Shown one piece after another: positions 52,209 to 60,431 of a DNA stretch of 64,000 nt. The stretch is from Candidatus Poribacteria bacterium. Its GTDB lineage: Bacteria; Poribacteria; WGA-4E; GCA-2687025. Position 1 is the stretch's first letter, and each line of letters begins with the position of its first letter. The translations under genes were made by a program, and so were the position numbers. The stretch spans positions 128,632 through 192,631 of the forward strand of contig JAPPNK010000020.1 of assembly GCA_028818695.1 (NCBI GenBank), given 5' to 3'. Under the pieces are notes generated by a model, which was not told the DNA's origin, did no database searches, and was given only the letters and a program-made list of their open reading frames with translations.

Positions 52209-53582
52209 CTAACTGCGCAGCATATCGAGAAGATCAACCCCGACGCTCCAGATGTCGCCCGCTCCGACCGTCAAGACGATGTCGCCTGGGCGCGCTAAAT
52301 CGCGCAGCTCCGCGAGCAGATCGTCCCTGTTGGGCGTGTAGGCGACCTTTGGATGTCCGACGCGCCGTATTTTTTCAGCCAAGCCTTCGCCTGTAACGCC
52401 TTCGATGGGCGTTTCTCCCGCGCCGTAGATGTCCGTCACGAGCAGGACGTCGGTCTGCCCAAAGGAGCGGGAAAATTCGTTTTCTAAGGTTTGAACGCGA
52501 TGGTACCGGTGCGGTTGAAAGACGGTCACCAACCGGCGGCCTGGGTATCCCGTCTTGACGCCCTGAAAGACCGCTTTGAGTTTGGCGGGGTTGTGCGCGT
52601 AATCGTCCACGATAAGGACGCCTTTTTCCTCGCCCAGCGCTTCAAACCGCCGGCGCACCCCCTTGAACTGGGACAGCGCTTCCGAGATGAGCGGAAACGG
52701 AATCTCCAGCTCGATCCCGACGCACACAGCGGCGAGGGCGTTCAGGACATTGTGCGCGCCTGGGAGGGGAAGGCGCGTTGTTCCTAGCTCTTTGCCGTTG
52801 TAAAGCGCCTTGAATACGGCGGAGCCTTTGCAGTAGGTTGCGTCCGCCGCGCGCACATCCGCGCCGTCCCAAAAACCGTAGGTCGTCCGCCGGCTTTTCA
52901 CTTTTGGCATCAACCGGCGCGACACCTCCGAGTCGGCGCACCAAACCGACATGCCGTAAAAAGGAACGCGGTTTGCGAAATCGACCAGCGTCTCGCCGAT
53001 CTCATCGACATCTTTATAGTAATCGAGATGGTCGGCGTCAACGGAGGTGATCACAGCAATGGTTGGATTGAAATGCTTGACGCTGCCGTAAGCCTCGTCC
53101 GCTTCCGCCACAAAGTATTCGCTCCCGCCGATGCGCACTCCGCTGTCGAGATGGACGAATCTGCCTCCGTTCACAACCGTTGGGTCCAGTCCTGCGCGCT
53201 CCAATATCCATCCAATCAGCCCTGTTGTGGTCGTCTTTCCGTGCGTTCCGCTGACGGCGACATTGTATTTGCCCCGCATCAGTTCGGCGAGCATTTCAGC
53301 GCGTTCGATGACCGGTATTCCGCGGGCGCGCGCCGACATTATTTCTGGGTTTGTTGGCGGAATGATCGATGAAACGACGGCAACGTCAGCTTCGCCAAGG
53401 TTCTCCGCCGCGTGGCCGATATGAACGCGGGCGCCGAGACTGCGCAGCCTGTCGACCGCGCGGGAGGGGGAGATGTCGGAACCTGTCACGCGCAAGCCCG
53501 CTGAGAGCAGTATCTCCGCGATGCCCGACATGCCTGATCCGCCGATGCCAATAAAATGAAGCTGCTTCGTTCCGCCCAGCAT
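52209..53582 (-). CDS. murC: UDP-N-acetylmuramate-L-alanine ligase (MurC)
   Basis: Adds L-Ala to UDP-MurNAc; 457 residues. The N-terminal UMP-binding motif is HFIGIGGSGMSGIAEILL, the ATP loop is SGTHGKTTTTG (111-121), the central motifs are VAEADEAYGSVKHFNPTIAVITSVDADHLDYY, and the C-terminal domain has DDYAHNPAKLKAV and VFQPHRYHR. A purine-rich ribosome-binding site (GAGGGG) precedes the ATG. It is in the dcw order between murG and murB. Confidence 0.97.
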   Translation of the reverse strand: MLGGTKQLHFIGIGGSGMSGIAEILLSAGLRVTGSDISPSRAVDRLRSLGARVHIGHAAENLGEADVAVVSSIIPPTNPEIMSARARGIPVIERAEMLAELMRGKYNVAVSGTHGKTTTTGLIGWILERAGLDPTVVNGGRFVHLDSGVRIGGSEYFVAEADEAYGSVKHFNPTIAVITSVDADHLDYYKDVDEIGETLVDFANRVPFYGMSVWCADSEVSRRLMPKVKSRRTTYGFWDGADVRAADATYCKGSAVFKALYNGKELGTTRLPLPGAHNVLNALAAVCVGIELEIPFPLISEALSQFKGVRRRFEALGEEKGVLIVDDYAHNPAKLKAVFQGVKTGYPGRRLVTVFQPHRYHRVQTLENEFSRSFGQTDVLLVTDIYGAGETPIEGVTGEGLAEKIRRVGHPKVAYTPNRDDLLAELRDLARPGDIVLTVGAGDIWSVGVDLLDMLRS

Positions 53583-53599
53583 ATGAATCCCCCTCGTTT

Positions 53600-54733
53600 C
53601 TATAAATACTCGCAGACAGCTGCCGCGAGCTGCTGCGTTGCGTCAGGCCGCCCGATGGCTGCGCTCCGTTTGGACATTTCCATCCGCCGCGCTGGGTCAA
53701 CCAGCATGGTTTGCAATCGTTCCAGGAGCGTTTCGGCGTTCAATTCGGCGTCGGGTAGAATGAAGCCGGCGCCGGCGTTCTCTACAACGCGCGCATTTCG
53801 GTATTCGCCGGCCGTCTTGGCGATCGGAAGCGGAACCAGTATCGCCGGAAGGCCGCAAAGCGTCAGCTCCGAAACGGTTAGAGCTCCGGAGCGGCTCAAC
53901 GCGGCGTCCGCCATGCGGTACGCGTCGCCCATGCGTTCGATGAACGGGACGGCTGCGTGGGAACGGTCGCCCGCTTCGTACAGATCGAAGACAGCGTTAT
54001 TCGTTTGCTTCAAATATCTTTCTTTGACTCGCTCAAAGTCGTTTCTTCCTGTTTGATGAATCACCCTGCATCCCATTTTTTCGATGCCGGGCAGCGCGTC
54101 TAAGACGGCAGAATTGATCGATTGGGCGCCCAGACTTCCCCCTAAGACGAGCAGCGTCGGCGGCGCGTTGCGATGCGCGTCCAGAGCTGCGGTTCGTTCC
54201 TTGCCCGCTTCAACGATTTCGGCGCGTATCGGATTGCCGGTGAGGCGCGTTTTTTTCTTTGGAAAATCGCCCATCGCCTCCTCGAAGCCGACATGCACCT
54301 CTTTGACCATTTTGCCGAGCCAACGGTTTGCCGTTCCCGCCGCCGCGTTCGATTCGTGAACGATCGTTGGAACCCCCGTCATGGAGGCGGCCGCCATGAT
54401 GGGTCCGCACACATATCCGCCCGTTCCGAAGAGGGCGCGGGGGCGTTCTCGACGGATGATCCAGAACGCCTGCGCCATGCTTTTTGCGAGGGTCCAGAGA
54501 GCGGGGACCCAGCGCCATGTCAAGCCGCGGGGAAAACCTGCGCCTGAAATCGGTATAAATCGGAAGCCCGCCTTGGGCGCCAGCTCCGATTCCATTCGCT
54601 GCTGCGTTCCGACAAACGCGATCTCAACGTCGGGGCGCATTCGGCGCAGCTCTTGAGCGACAGCAATGGCGGGAAAGACATGTCCTCCTGTTCCTCCCGC
54701 GGCAAAAAGCGTTTTTGAGACAGACCTAGCCAT
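53600..54733 (-). CDS. murG: Lipid II synthase (MurG glycosyltransferase)
   Basis: Transfers GlcNAc from UDP-GlcNAc to lipid I on the cytoplasmic face of the membrane; GT28 family, 377 residues. Motifs are GGTGGHVFPAIAVAQEL (13-18 Gly loop), the acceptor-side GTGGYVCGPIMAAA and HESNAAAGTANRWL. The UDP-GlcNAc-binding C-terminal domain has LLVLGGSLGAQSINSAV, HQTGRNDFE and LSRSGALTVSELTLCGLPAILVPLP. The start ATG overlaps the ftsW stop as TGATG; the longer upstream frame has no ribosome-binding site. Confidence 0.96.
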   Translation of the reverse strand: MARSVSKTLFAAGGTGGHVFPAIAVAQELRRMRPDVEIAFVGTQQRMESELAPKAGFRFIPISGAGFPRGLTWRWVPALWTLAKSMAQAFWIIRRERPRALFGTGGYVCGPIMAAASMTGVPTIVHESNAAAGTANRWLGKMVKEVHVGFEEAMGDFPKKKTRLTGNPIRAEIVEAGKERTAALDAHRNAPPTLLVLGGSLGAQSINSAVLDALPGIEKMGCRVIHQTGRNDFERVKERYLKQTNNAVFDLYEAGDRSHAAVPFIERMGDAYRMADAALSRSGALTVSELTLCGLPAILVPLPIAKTAGEYRNARVVENAGAGFILPDAELNAETLLERLQTMLVDPARRMEMSKRSAAIGRPDATQQLAAAVCEYL

Positions 54734-55935
54734 CAGCGCGCTCGTCTGCGCATGTAGCGCGATATGTTGAGAAGTATGCAAATTTGGATGACGCTGACCA
54801 TCAGCGACGATCCTCCATAACTCAATAATGGAAGCGTGAATCCCTTTGTTGGAAGGAGGCCCAGCGTCATGGCGATGTTGACGAAAGCTTGGAGGCCTAT
54901 GGAAACAGTGATGCCGCATGCGAGCATCTTGCAGAATCGGTCGTCAATGCCCATGGCGATCCTGAAACCGCGCGCGACGATCCAGAAGAAGAGAAGAATG
55001 ATTCCCGCCGCGCCGATAAAGCCGAGCTCTTCCCCGACAATGGAGAAGATAAAGTCGGTGTGCGTCTCTGGCAGATAGTACTGCTTGAGGTTGCTTCGCC
55101 CTGGGCCGACGCCGAACAGCTCGCCGGATGTCAAGGCGTTGTAAGATTGAGATATCTGGTAACTGGCGTCCTCCGTTGTCTTTGTGGGTCCTCCGATTAA
55201 ATTTAAAAAGGTCATGACGCGCCCCATGCGGTAGGGGTTGGAGACGATCAGGACATAGGCGGGAAAAGCGGCTAAAGATCCGAGCAGAGCCAGATGGATA
55301 ATGCGCGCCCCCCCGATGAGAAGCATCACAAAAACGATCATGCAGATCAGCGCGCCGGAGCCGAAGTCGGGCTGCAAGATCAAGAGGGTAACGAAGAGAA
55401 GGGTTACCATCATAGTTGGCAGGACGCCGCGCGTTAATGAGCGGATATGGCGGTCGCCTCGACTCAGGAAACGGGCGACATATAGGACGACCGCAAATTT
55501 CGCCAATTCGATCGGCTGGAAGGTGAATGGGCCGAAACCGATCCATCGTCTGAATCCTCCCGCGGGCTTGCTGATAAAGGGGACATAGACGCAGAGCATG
55601 AGGACCAGGGCGGCGATCAGGACCTTGTTGGCGTGCCGCGCGAGGCGTTTAGGCGGTATTTGCATAACAGCCCATCCGCCGAGCAGACCGAGGACGGCTG
55701 CCCAAAGCTGCCGATACAGGTAGTGAGCGCTATGCCCCGTGAGATCGTTCGACATGGGGGCGCTGGCGCTGTACACCATGACAAGGCCGGCTCCCAGTAG
55801 AGCGGCGAAGGCGACAAGGAGAGAGGAATCGATTCTGCGCAAGGAATGAGCTCGCGGCTCCGTCGTCGCTGCGTCTAGGTCGCGGGCGTTCGCCCGGCGA
55901 TTAACCCAGGCGTTGTACCGCGCGTTTGAACGCAT
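54733..55935 (-). CDS. ftsW: Peptidoglycan glycosyltransferase FtsW
   Basis: SEDS-family septal polymerase of lipid II, 400 residues, with about ten membrane helices. Recognisable motifs are VMVYSAS in helix 1, GGFRRWIGFGPFTFQPIELAKFAVVLY, LLILQPDFGSGALI, NALTSGELFGVGPGRS, LPETHTDFIFSIVGEELGF and the final PLLSYGGSSLM. The start at 55935 is supported by AAGGAG 7 bases upstream and overlaps the murD coding end by 35 bases. The N-terminal cytoplasmic tail is long and basic. Confidence 0.96.
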   Translation of the reverse strand: MRSNARYNAWVNRRANARDLDAATTEPRAHSLRRIDSSLLVAFAALLGAGLVMVYSASAPMSNDLTGHSAHYLYRQLWAAVLGLLGGWAVMQIPPKRLARHANKVLIAALVLMLCVYVPFISKPAGGFRRWIGFGPFTFQPIELAKFAVVLYVARFLSRGDRHIRSLTRGVLPTMMVTLLFVTLLILQPDFGSGALICMIVFVMLLIGGARIIHLALLGSLAAFPAYVLIVSNPYRMGRVMTFLNLIGGPTKTTEDASYQISQSYNALTSGELFGVGPGRSNLKQYYLPETHTDFIFSIVGEELGFIGAAGIILLFFWIVARGFRIAMGIDDRFCKMLACGITVSIGLQAFVNIAMTLGLLPTKGFTLPLLSYGGSSLMVSVIQICILLNISRYMRRRAR

Positions 55936-57286
55936 CGCCGCGCTCCTTCCAATTGGAATACATATCAAAACTCGCGTGTCCAGGGGAGAGCAAGACGATG
56001 TCCTGCGCCTCTGCCGCGGCGTTGGCTTGGGCGACCGCCTCCTCCATTGAAAAGGCTTGGGAGAGCGGAACGACACTTGCATACGCCCCGCGCATTCGGT
56101 CCGTTTCGCGTCCGAGCAAGATGAGGCGGCGGACGCGGCGTTGTAAGGCGTTCGTTAGAAGGGCGTAGTCGTTGCCCTTGTCGACGCCGCCCATGATCAA
56201 GCAGACGCGGGGAGCGTTGGACGGCTCCGCCTCTAAAGCCGCCAAGACGGAGGCGATGTTTGTTGATTTTGAATCGTCAATATAGCGGACTCCGTTGAGC
56301 GTCCGCACATGTTCGTAGGCGTGGGCGAGACCCTGAAACGCGCCCAGCGCGTCGCGCATCTTTGAGACAGGCGCCTCTAAATGACCTGCGGCGCAGATGG
56401 CTGCTAAACTGTTCGACAACATATGGCGACCCGGTCCTGGCGCTTCTTCCACACTGCATATCGATTCCGTTCGACCGTTGAGGCGCAAACACAGCTCCCC
56501 TTGTTGCATAAACGCGCCGGGACCTGCTAAAGGTTCCAATGAAAATAGCAAAATTCGGGACCGGGCGCCCTCCGCAAAGCGCAAAACAGCTGAATCGTCC
56601 GCATTCAAAACCAAAACGTCGTCAGGGCCATGGTTGAGAGCGATGCGCCGTTTCGCGTCGGCGTATGCTTCCATCGTCCCATGCCTGTCCAGATGGTCGC
56701 GGGAGATGTTCAAGACGACAGCGGGAGAAGGGCGGAAATCGGCCGCGCGTTCCAGTTGAAAGCTGCTCGCTTCCACGACCGCCCAGTCGTCGGCGGAATG
56801 CGAAAACGCCTCGCTTGAGAGCGGAACGCCGATATTGCCGCCGACATGGACGCGGCCGGGGGCGGACTCGTTCAGCATGGCTCCGAGAAGCGTCGTGACG
56901 GTCGACTTGCCCTTTGTGCCGGTGACAGCGATGAAGCGGGCGGGGCTTAACCTGTAAGCGAGCTCCAGTTCGCCGATGACGGGAACGCCGAGGCGGCGCG
57001 CCTCTTGGAGCATGGGAATGTCAAGCGGGACGCCAGGAGAGGCGACAAAGAACGAGACGCGCTTCGCTAAACCGACGGGATGGGAAGAGAAAACAGCGTC
57101 CTCAACCGCCGCGGTCGGATCGGCGCGCAGACTCTCCATGACCGCCTGCAGCTGCTCTGAACCGCGCGAATCGTTCACAATGACGCGGCAACCCGCGCGG
57201 CTCAACGCCCGAACAGCGGATGCTCCGCTGACGCCCAGGCCGACGACTCCCGCCGTCTGGCCGTCCCATGTGTATGCGCGTTTCAA
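55901..57286 (-). CDS. murD: UDP-N-acetylmuramoylalanine-D-glutamate ligase (MurD)
   Basis: Adds D-Glu to UDP-MurNAc-L-Ala; 461 residues. The N-terminal UDP-binding fold is VVGLGVSGASAVRAL, the ATP loop is AVTGTKGKSTVTTLLG (120-135), the central motif is VLNISRDHLDRHGTMEAYADAKRRI, and the C-terminal motifs are YIDDSKSTNIASVLAAL and VVLLSPGHASFDMYSNWKERGDAF. The start is TTG (57286) with a weak ribosome-binding site. It opens the dcw operon in this window; mraY and murE/F are not beside it. Confidence 0.96.
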   Translation of the reverse strand: MKRAYTWDGQTAGVVGLGVSGASAVRALSRAGCRVIVNDSRGSEQLQAVMESLRADPTAAVEDAVFSSHPVGLAKRVSFFVASPGVPLDIPMLQEARRLGVPVIGELELAYRLSPARFIAVTGTKGKSTVTTLLGAMLNESAPGRVHVGGNIGVPLSSEAFSHSADDWAVVEASSFQLERAADFRPSPAVVLNISRDHLDRHGTMEAYADAKRRIALNHGPDDVLVLNADDSAVLRFAEGARSRILLFSLEPLAGPGAFMQQGELCLRLNGRTESICSVEEAPGPGRHMLSNSLAAICAAGHLEAPVSKMRDALGAFQGLAHAYEHVRTLNGVRYIDDSKSTNIASVLAALEAEPSNAPRVCLIMGGVDKGNDYALLTNALQRRVRRLILLGRETDRMRGAYASVVPLSQAFSMEEAVAQANAAAEAQDIVLLSPGHASFDMYSNWKERGDAFKRAVQRLG

Positions 57287-57330
57287 TGGATTTGCTCGAT
57301 TGAAGATGATTCCTATTCGGACTTGAACTC

Positions 57331-57359
57331 ATGATAAACCGGATGCGCTGTGCGGTCAA
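57331..57359 (-). promoter_or_regulatory. Sigma70-like promoter of the dcw cluster
   Basis: On the minus strand TTGACC (57359-57354) and TATCAT (57336-57331) are separated by 17 bases, about 45 bases before the murD start. Five of six consensus bases are kept in each box. Confidence 0.7.
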
Positions 57360-57362
57360 CCG

Positions 57363-57543
57363 CTTGAGGCTGACTTGATGTCTTTAGTTGGGACATGTCG
57401 ACGGGCGGATGCGGACGGTTTCTGCGGCGCCTCTAGATTCCCGCTTTCGCGGGAATGACGCTTTGGTGGGCGGAGCCTTTTCCCCATAAATAGAGCGATC
57501 AGTCGCTCAAATGTCCCAACTTTACGCATGAGGTCAGCTTAAG
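57363..57543. mobile_element. Miniature element with terminal inverted repeats
   Basis: The left end (57363-57398; core AGTTGGGACATGT) and the reverse complement of the right end (57509-57543; core AGTTGGGACATTT) align over about 35 bases with roughly three quarters identity, including the outer GCTGAC. Inside lie a hairpin repeat (57437-57460) and a perfect stem GAGCGA-TCAG-TCGCTC (57493-57508). No coding frame is present, so it would need a transposase in trans. A solo end is at 11689-11708. Confidence 0.55.
57437..57460. repeat. Hairpin repeat, full copy
   Basis: ATTCCCGC-TTTC-GCGGGAAT plus GACG, identical to 39295-39318. The left flank TTCTGCGGCGCCTCTAGATT (57420-57439) is shared with the copy at 60381. 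Confidence 0.85.
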
Positions 57544-57664
57544 GCGCGCTTGAGATGGTCGGCAGGAGCGGCTGCAAAGGAGCAGGTCGTTGACGCGCCG
57601 TTCAGCAGGCGCCAAAATAGTCGACGATCCAACAATCTTTTACCGCGGGGGACGCCGAGACGCC
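57544..57664 (+). other. Leader region before nadD
   Basis: This stretch completes the 378-base gap between murD and nadD. The nadD frame extends back to 57590 but without a ribosome-binding site. No convincing promoter boxes or palindromes were found in it. Confidence 0.4.
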
Positions 57665-58306
57665 ATGCGCCTAGCGATCTACGGAGGCACTTTTGATCCG
57701 ATCCATTATGGGCATCTCATCTGCGCTGAAGAAGCGCTGGAGGCGTACCAGTTCGACGAATTCTGGTTTCTGCCGGCTGCCAGGCCGCCTCATAAGCTGG
57801 ACGACCCGAACCGCGCCTCCCCAGAACATCGGTATGAGATGACGCGGCTTGCCATTGAGGGGCATCCCGCTTTCCGCATCTCCCGCTCCGAAATCGACCG
57901 GCAGGGCAGATCCTACGCCATCGACACGGCGCGCGAGTTCCTGAACGCCTACGGAAACAACGCGACTCTCTCATGGATTGTCGGCGCCGATTCGCTCATT
58001 GAGTTTGAGATCTGGCGCGACCATGACGCGTTGCTGGACCTATGCAGGTTCATCGCCGTCACGCGGCCGAACTACGATCTGTCGCGCGCCCCGAAGCGGG
58101 TTTTAGAAAAGACGGAGCTTTTTGAAATGACGGCTGTCGATCTCTCCGCGACGGACATTCGCCGGCGCGTGCGAGAGGGGCGGTCGATTCGGTACCGAAC
58201 GCCAGCCGTTGTTGAGGAGTATATTCGCCAGAACCGACTCTACGTGCGCAGCGGCGCTCATCATAACGCAAGGGATAACGCAGGGGGGCAAGGGGGGAGC
58301 TCATGA
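57665..58306 (+). CDS. nadD: Nicotinate-nucleotide adenylyltransferase
   Basis: NAD synthesis: adenylation of nicotinate mononucleotide; 213 residues. The nucleotidyltransferase motif [19 protein letters not shown] is at the N-terminus, followed by [46 protein letters not shown] and the C-terminal [26 protein letters not shown]. The ATG at 57665 is chosen because the fold begins there. A 15-residue tail rich in Gly, Asn and His extends beyond the usual end and overlaps the fusA-like start by ATGA. Confidence 0.95.
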   Translation: MRLAIYGGTFDPIHYGHLICAEEALEAYQFDEFWFLPAARPPHKLDDPNRASPEHRYEMTRLAIEGHPAFRISRSEIDRQGRSYAIDTAREFLNAYGNNATLSWIVGADSLIEFEIWRDHDALLDLCRFIAVTRPNYDLSRAPKRVLEKTELFEMTAVDLSATDIRRRVREGRSIRYRTPAVVEEYIRQNRLYVRSGAHHNARDNAGGQGGSS

Positions 58307-60345
58307 ACATCCAACAGCTGCGCCAAACGCGCAACTTCGGCATCATGGCGCATATTGACGCCGGGAAAACGACGACCGCAGAACGCATCCTGTTCTACAC
58401 CGGCAAAAAACATAAACTGGGAACCGTCGACGACGGAACCGCCGACATGGACTGGATGGAGCAGGAGCGCGAACGCGGCATCACGATCACCTCCGCCGCC
58501 ACCTCTTGCCAATGGAAAGGGCGTACGCTCAACCTGATCGACACGCCGGGGCATGTGGATTTCACCATTGAGGTTGAACGCTCCATGCGCATACTGGACG
58601 GCGGCGTTGTCGTCATGTGCGCCGTCGGAGGCGTTGAACCGCAAACGGAAACGGTGTGGAGGCAAGCCGACCGGTATAACGTGCCGCGCATCGTGTTTAT
58701 CAATAAGATGGACAGGATTGGGGCGGACTTCTACCGCGCGCTCGATTCGATGCGCGAAAGGCTCGACGCAAAGCCGACGCCGATTCAGCTGCCGATCGGG
58801 TCTGAAGACGCTTTTGAAGGGTATATCGATCTGATCGAAAACCGAGCCTACTTCTGGGCGCATGACGCAGACGCGCATGACGCGGGAGCCGAAGCGGCGC
58901 CGATACCTTCCGAGATGCGCGAAGAGGCGGAAGCGGCGCGCATGGAACTTGCCGAAACCGCCGCCGTTGAATCGGAAGACGACGCGCTTATAGAGGCGTT
59001 TCTAGAAACGGAAGACCTTAGCCCAAACGATATACGGAAAGGGCTGCGCGCCGCGACGATCAGAGGAGGCGTTTTTCCTGTTCTGTGCGGAGCTGTTTTG
59101 CGGAATCGAGGCGCGCAGCCCCTCTTGGACGCGGTCGTCGAGTTTCTGCCGTCCCCGCTGGATGTTCCGCCTATTGAGGGCGTTCATCCGACAACGGGCG
59201 ATTCGCTTACGCGCAAGCCGTCAGACGAGGAGCCAACCGCGGCGCTGGCGTTCAAAATAGCGGCAGATCCGAACGTTGAAAAAGTGGCGTTCGCCCGCGT
59301 CTATTCAGGGCAAATCCGAACAGGCGACCTGCTGCTGAACCCGCGCGCGAATCGGCGCGAACGCGTTACGCGCATCGTCCGCGTACACGCCAACCAGCGC
59401 GAGTCGACCTCAACGGCGCAGGCGGGCGACATCGTCATGCTGATCGGACCGCGCCAAACGGCGACCGGCGACACCCTGTGCGACCCGAAACATCCGATAC
59501 TGCTGGAAGCGATACAGGCGCCGGAACCTGTCATGTCGATCGCGCTGGAGGCGCGCGCCGACCGCGACAAGGAGGAGATGCGCCGCGCGCTCCATATTTT
59601 ACTGCAGGAAGACCCGACGCTCGAAGCGCGCGAAGACCCTGAAACAGGGCAGCAGATTCTCTCCGGCATGGGCGAGCTGCATCTTGAAATCGTTGTCGAT
59701 AGACTGCTGCGCGAGTTTAAAGTGGAGGCGCGCGCTTCTGACCCGCAGGTTTCGTATCGGGAGACGATACTGACGGAAGCGGAGGCGTTTGGGCGTTTCA
59801 CGCAAAAGACGGAGGACGGGACGCTGTTCGGGGAGGCGCATGCGCGCGTGAAGCCGCTGCCGCGCGGAACGGGAAATCGCGCCGAGTTCGACGCGTCAGA
59901 CGGCTCCGTCTCTTCCGCGCTGCGATCCGCCGCGCTGGAAGGCGCCGCCAACGCCCTGTCGACAGGCGTTCTGGAGGGATGTCCGCTCCAGGATGTGGAG
60001 GCGCGCATTGACGGCGCAACCGCGCAGGAGCCGCTCTCCATGGCCGCCGCGGCTGCGATTGCCGTTGAAAACGCGCTGCGAAAAGCCTCGCCCGCGCTAA
60101 TGGAGCCGGTCATGCGGCTGCAGGCGGTCGTTCCGTCCGAATACCTAGGGCGGACGCTGGGCGACCTGTCGAGCAGGCGCGTTCAGATACTCGGCGTGGA
60201 CACGCAGGGCGGGCTGGAGATCGTCCGCGCCGACGCGCCGCTCGCCGAAATGAAGCGGTATGCGACGACGCTGCGCTCGCTGACGCAGGGGCGCGGCTCG
60301 CACACGATGGAGTTTCACCGGTACGAGATCGCGCCTGGGCGATAA
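58303..60345 (+). CDS. fusA: Elongation factor G paralogue (EF-G2-like)
   Basis: A 680-residue translational GTPase. G1 is [13 protein letters not shown] (16-28), G2 [11 protein letters not shown]3 DTPGHVDF, G4 NKMDR and G5 [10 protein letters not shown]. Domains II-V are present, ending [22 protein letters not shown]. In domain IV the conserved loop GGSGQY is replaced by TEDGTLFG, and the tip sequence around HDVDSSE is missing ([17 protein letters not shown]). That, and the lack of rps/tuf neighbours, suggests a second EF-G used in ribosome recycling or another step rather than the main translocase. It is translationally coupled to nadD by ATGA. Confidence 0.88.
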   Translation: MNIQQLRQTRNFGIMAHIDAGKTTTAERILFYTGKKHKLGTVDDGTADMDWMEQERERGITITSAATSCQWKGRTLNLIDTPGHVDFTIEVERSMRILDGGVVVMCAVGGVEPQTETVWRQADRYNVPRIVFINKMDRIGADFYRALDSMRERLDAKPTPIQLPIGSEDAFEGYIDLIENRAYFWAHDADAHDAGAEAAPIPSEMREEAEAARMELAETAAVESEDDALIEAFLETEDLSPNDIRKGLRAATIRGGVFPVLCGAVLRNRGAQPLLDAVVEFLPSPLDVPPIEGVHPTTGDSLTRKPSDEEPTAALAFKIAADPNVEKVAFARVYSGQIRTGDLLLNPRANRRERVTRIVRVHANQRESTSTAQAGDIVMLIGPRQTATGDTLCDPKHPILLEAIQAPEPVMSIALEARADRDKEEMRRALHILLQEDPTLEAREDPETGQQILSGMGELHLEIVVDRLLREFKVEARASDPQVSYRETILTEAEAFGRFTQKTEDGTLFGEAHARVKPLPRGTGNRAEFDASDGSVSSALRSAALEGAANALSTGVLEGCPLQDVEARIDGATAQEPLSMAAAAAIAVENALRKASPALMEPVMRLQAVVPSEYLGRTLGDLSSRRVQILGVDTQGGLEIVRADAPLAEMKRYATTLRSLTQGRGSHTMEFHRYEIAPGR

Positions 60346-60431
60346 GGGTTCCTCATCGCTGTCATTTTTCGGAGGAATCCTTCTGCGCCGCCTCTGGATT
60401 CGCGCGGAAGACGCTAGAAAAACCCTTATCG
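60340..60431. repeat. Inverted repeat spanning the fusA/gldG convergent stops
   Basis: CGATAAGGGTT (60340-60350) and AACCCTTATCG (60421-60431) are perfect 11-base complements. Each contains the stop codon of the gene that ends there. The 70-base loop holds a decayed copy of the hairpin repeat. Confidence 0.5.
60381..60414. repeat. Decayed copy of the hairpin repeat
   Basis: TTCTGCGCCGCCTCTGGATT matches the left flank of the 57.4-kb copy at 18 of 20 positions. The stem that follows (CGCGCGGAAGACGC) has lost most of its pairing. Confidence 0.5.

Noticed and set aside
54734-54919. Extended MurG N-terminus
   Set aside because: It overlaps the ftsW coding end and lacks a ribosome-binding site; MurG normally begins a few residues before the GGTGGH loop.
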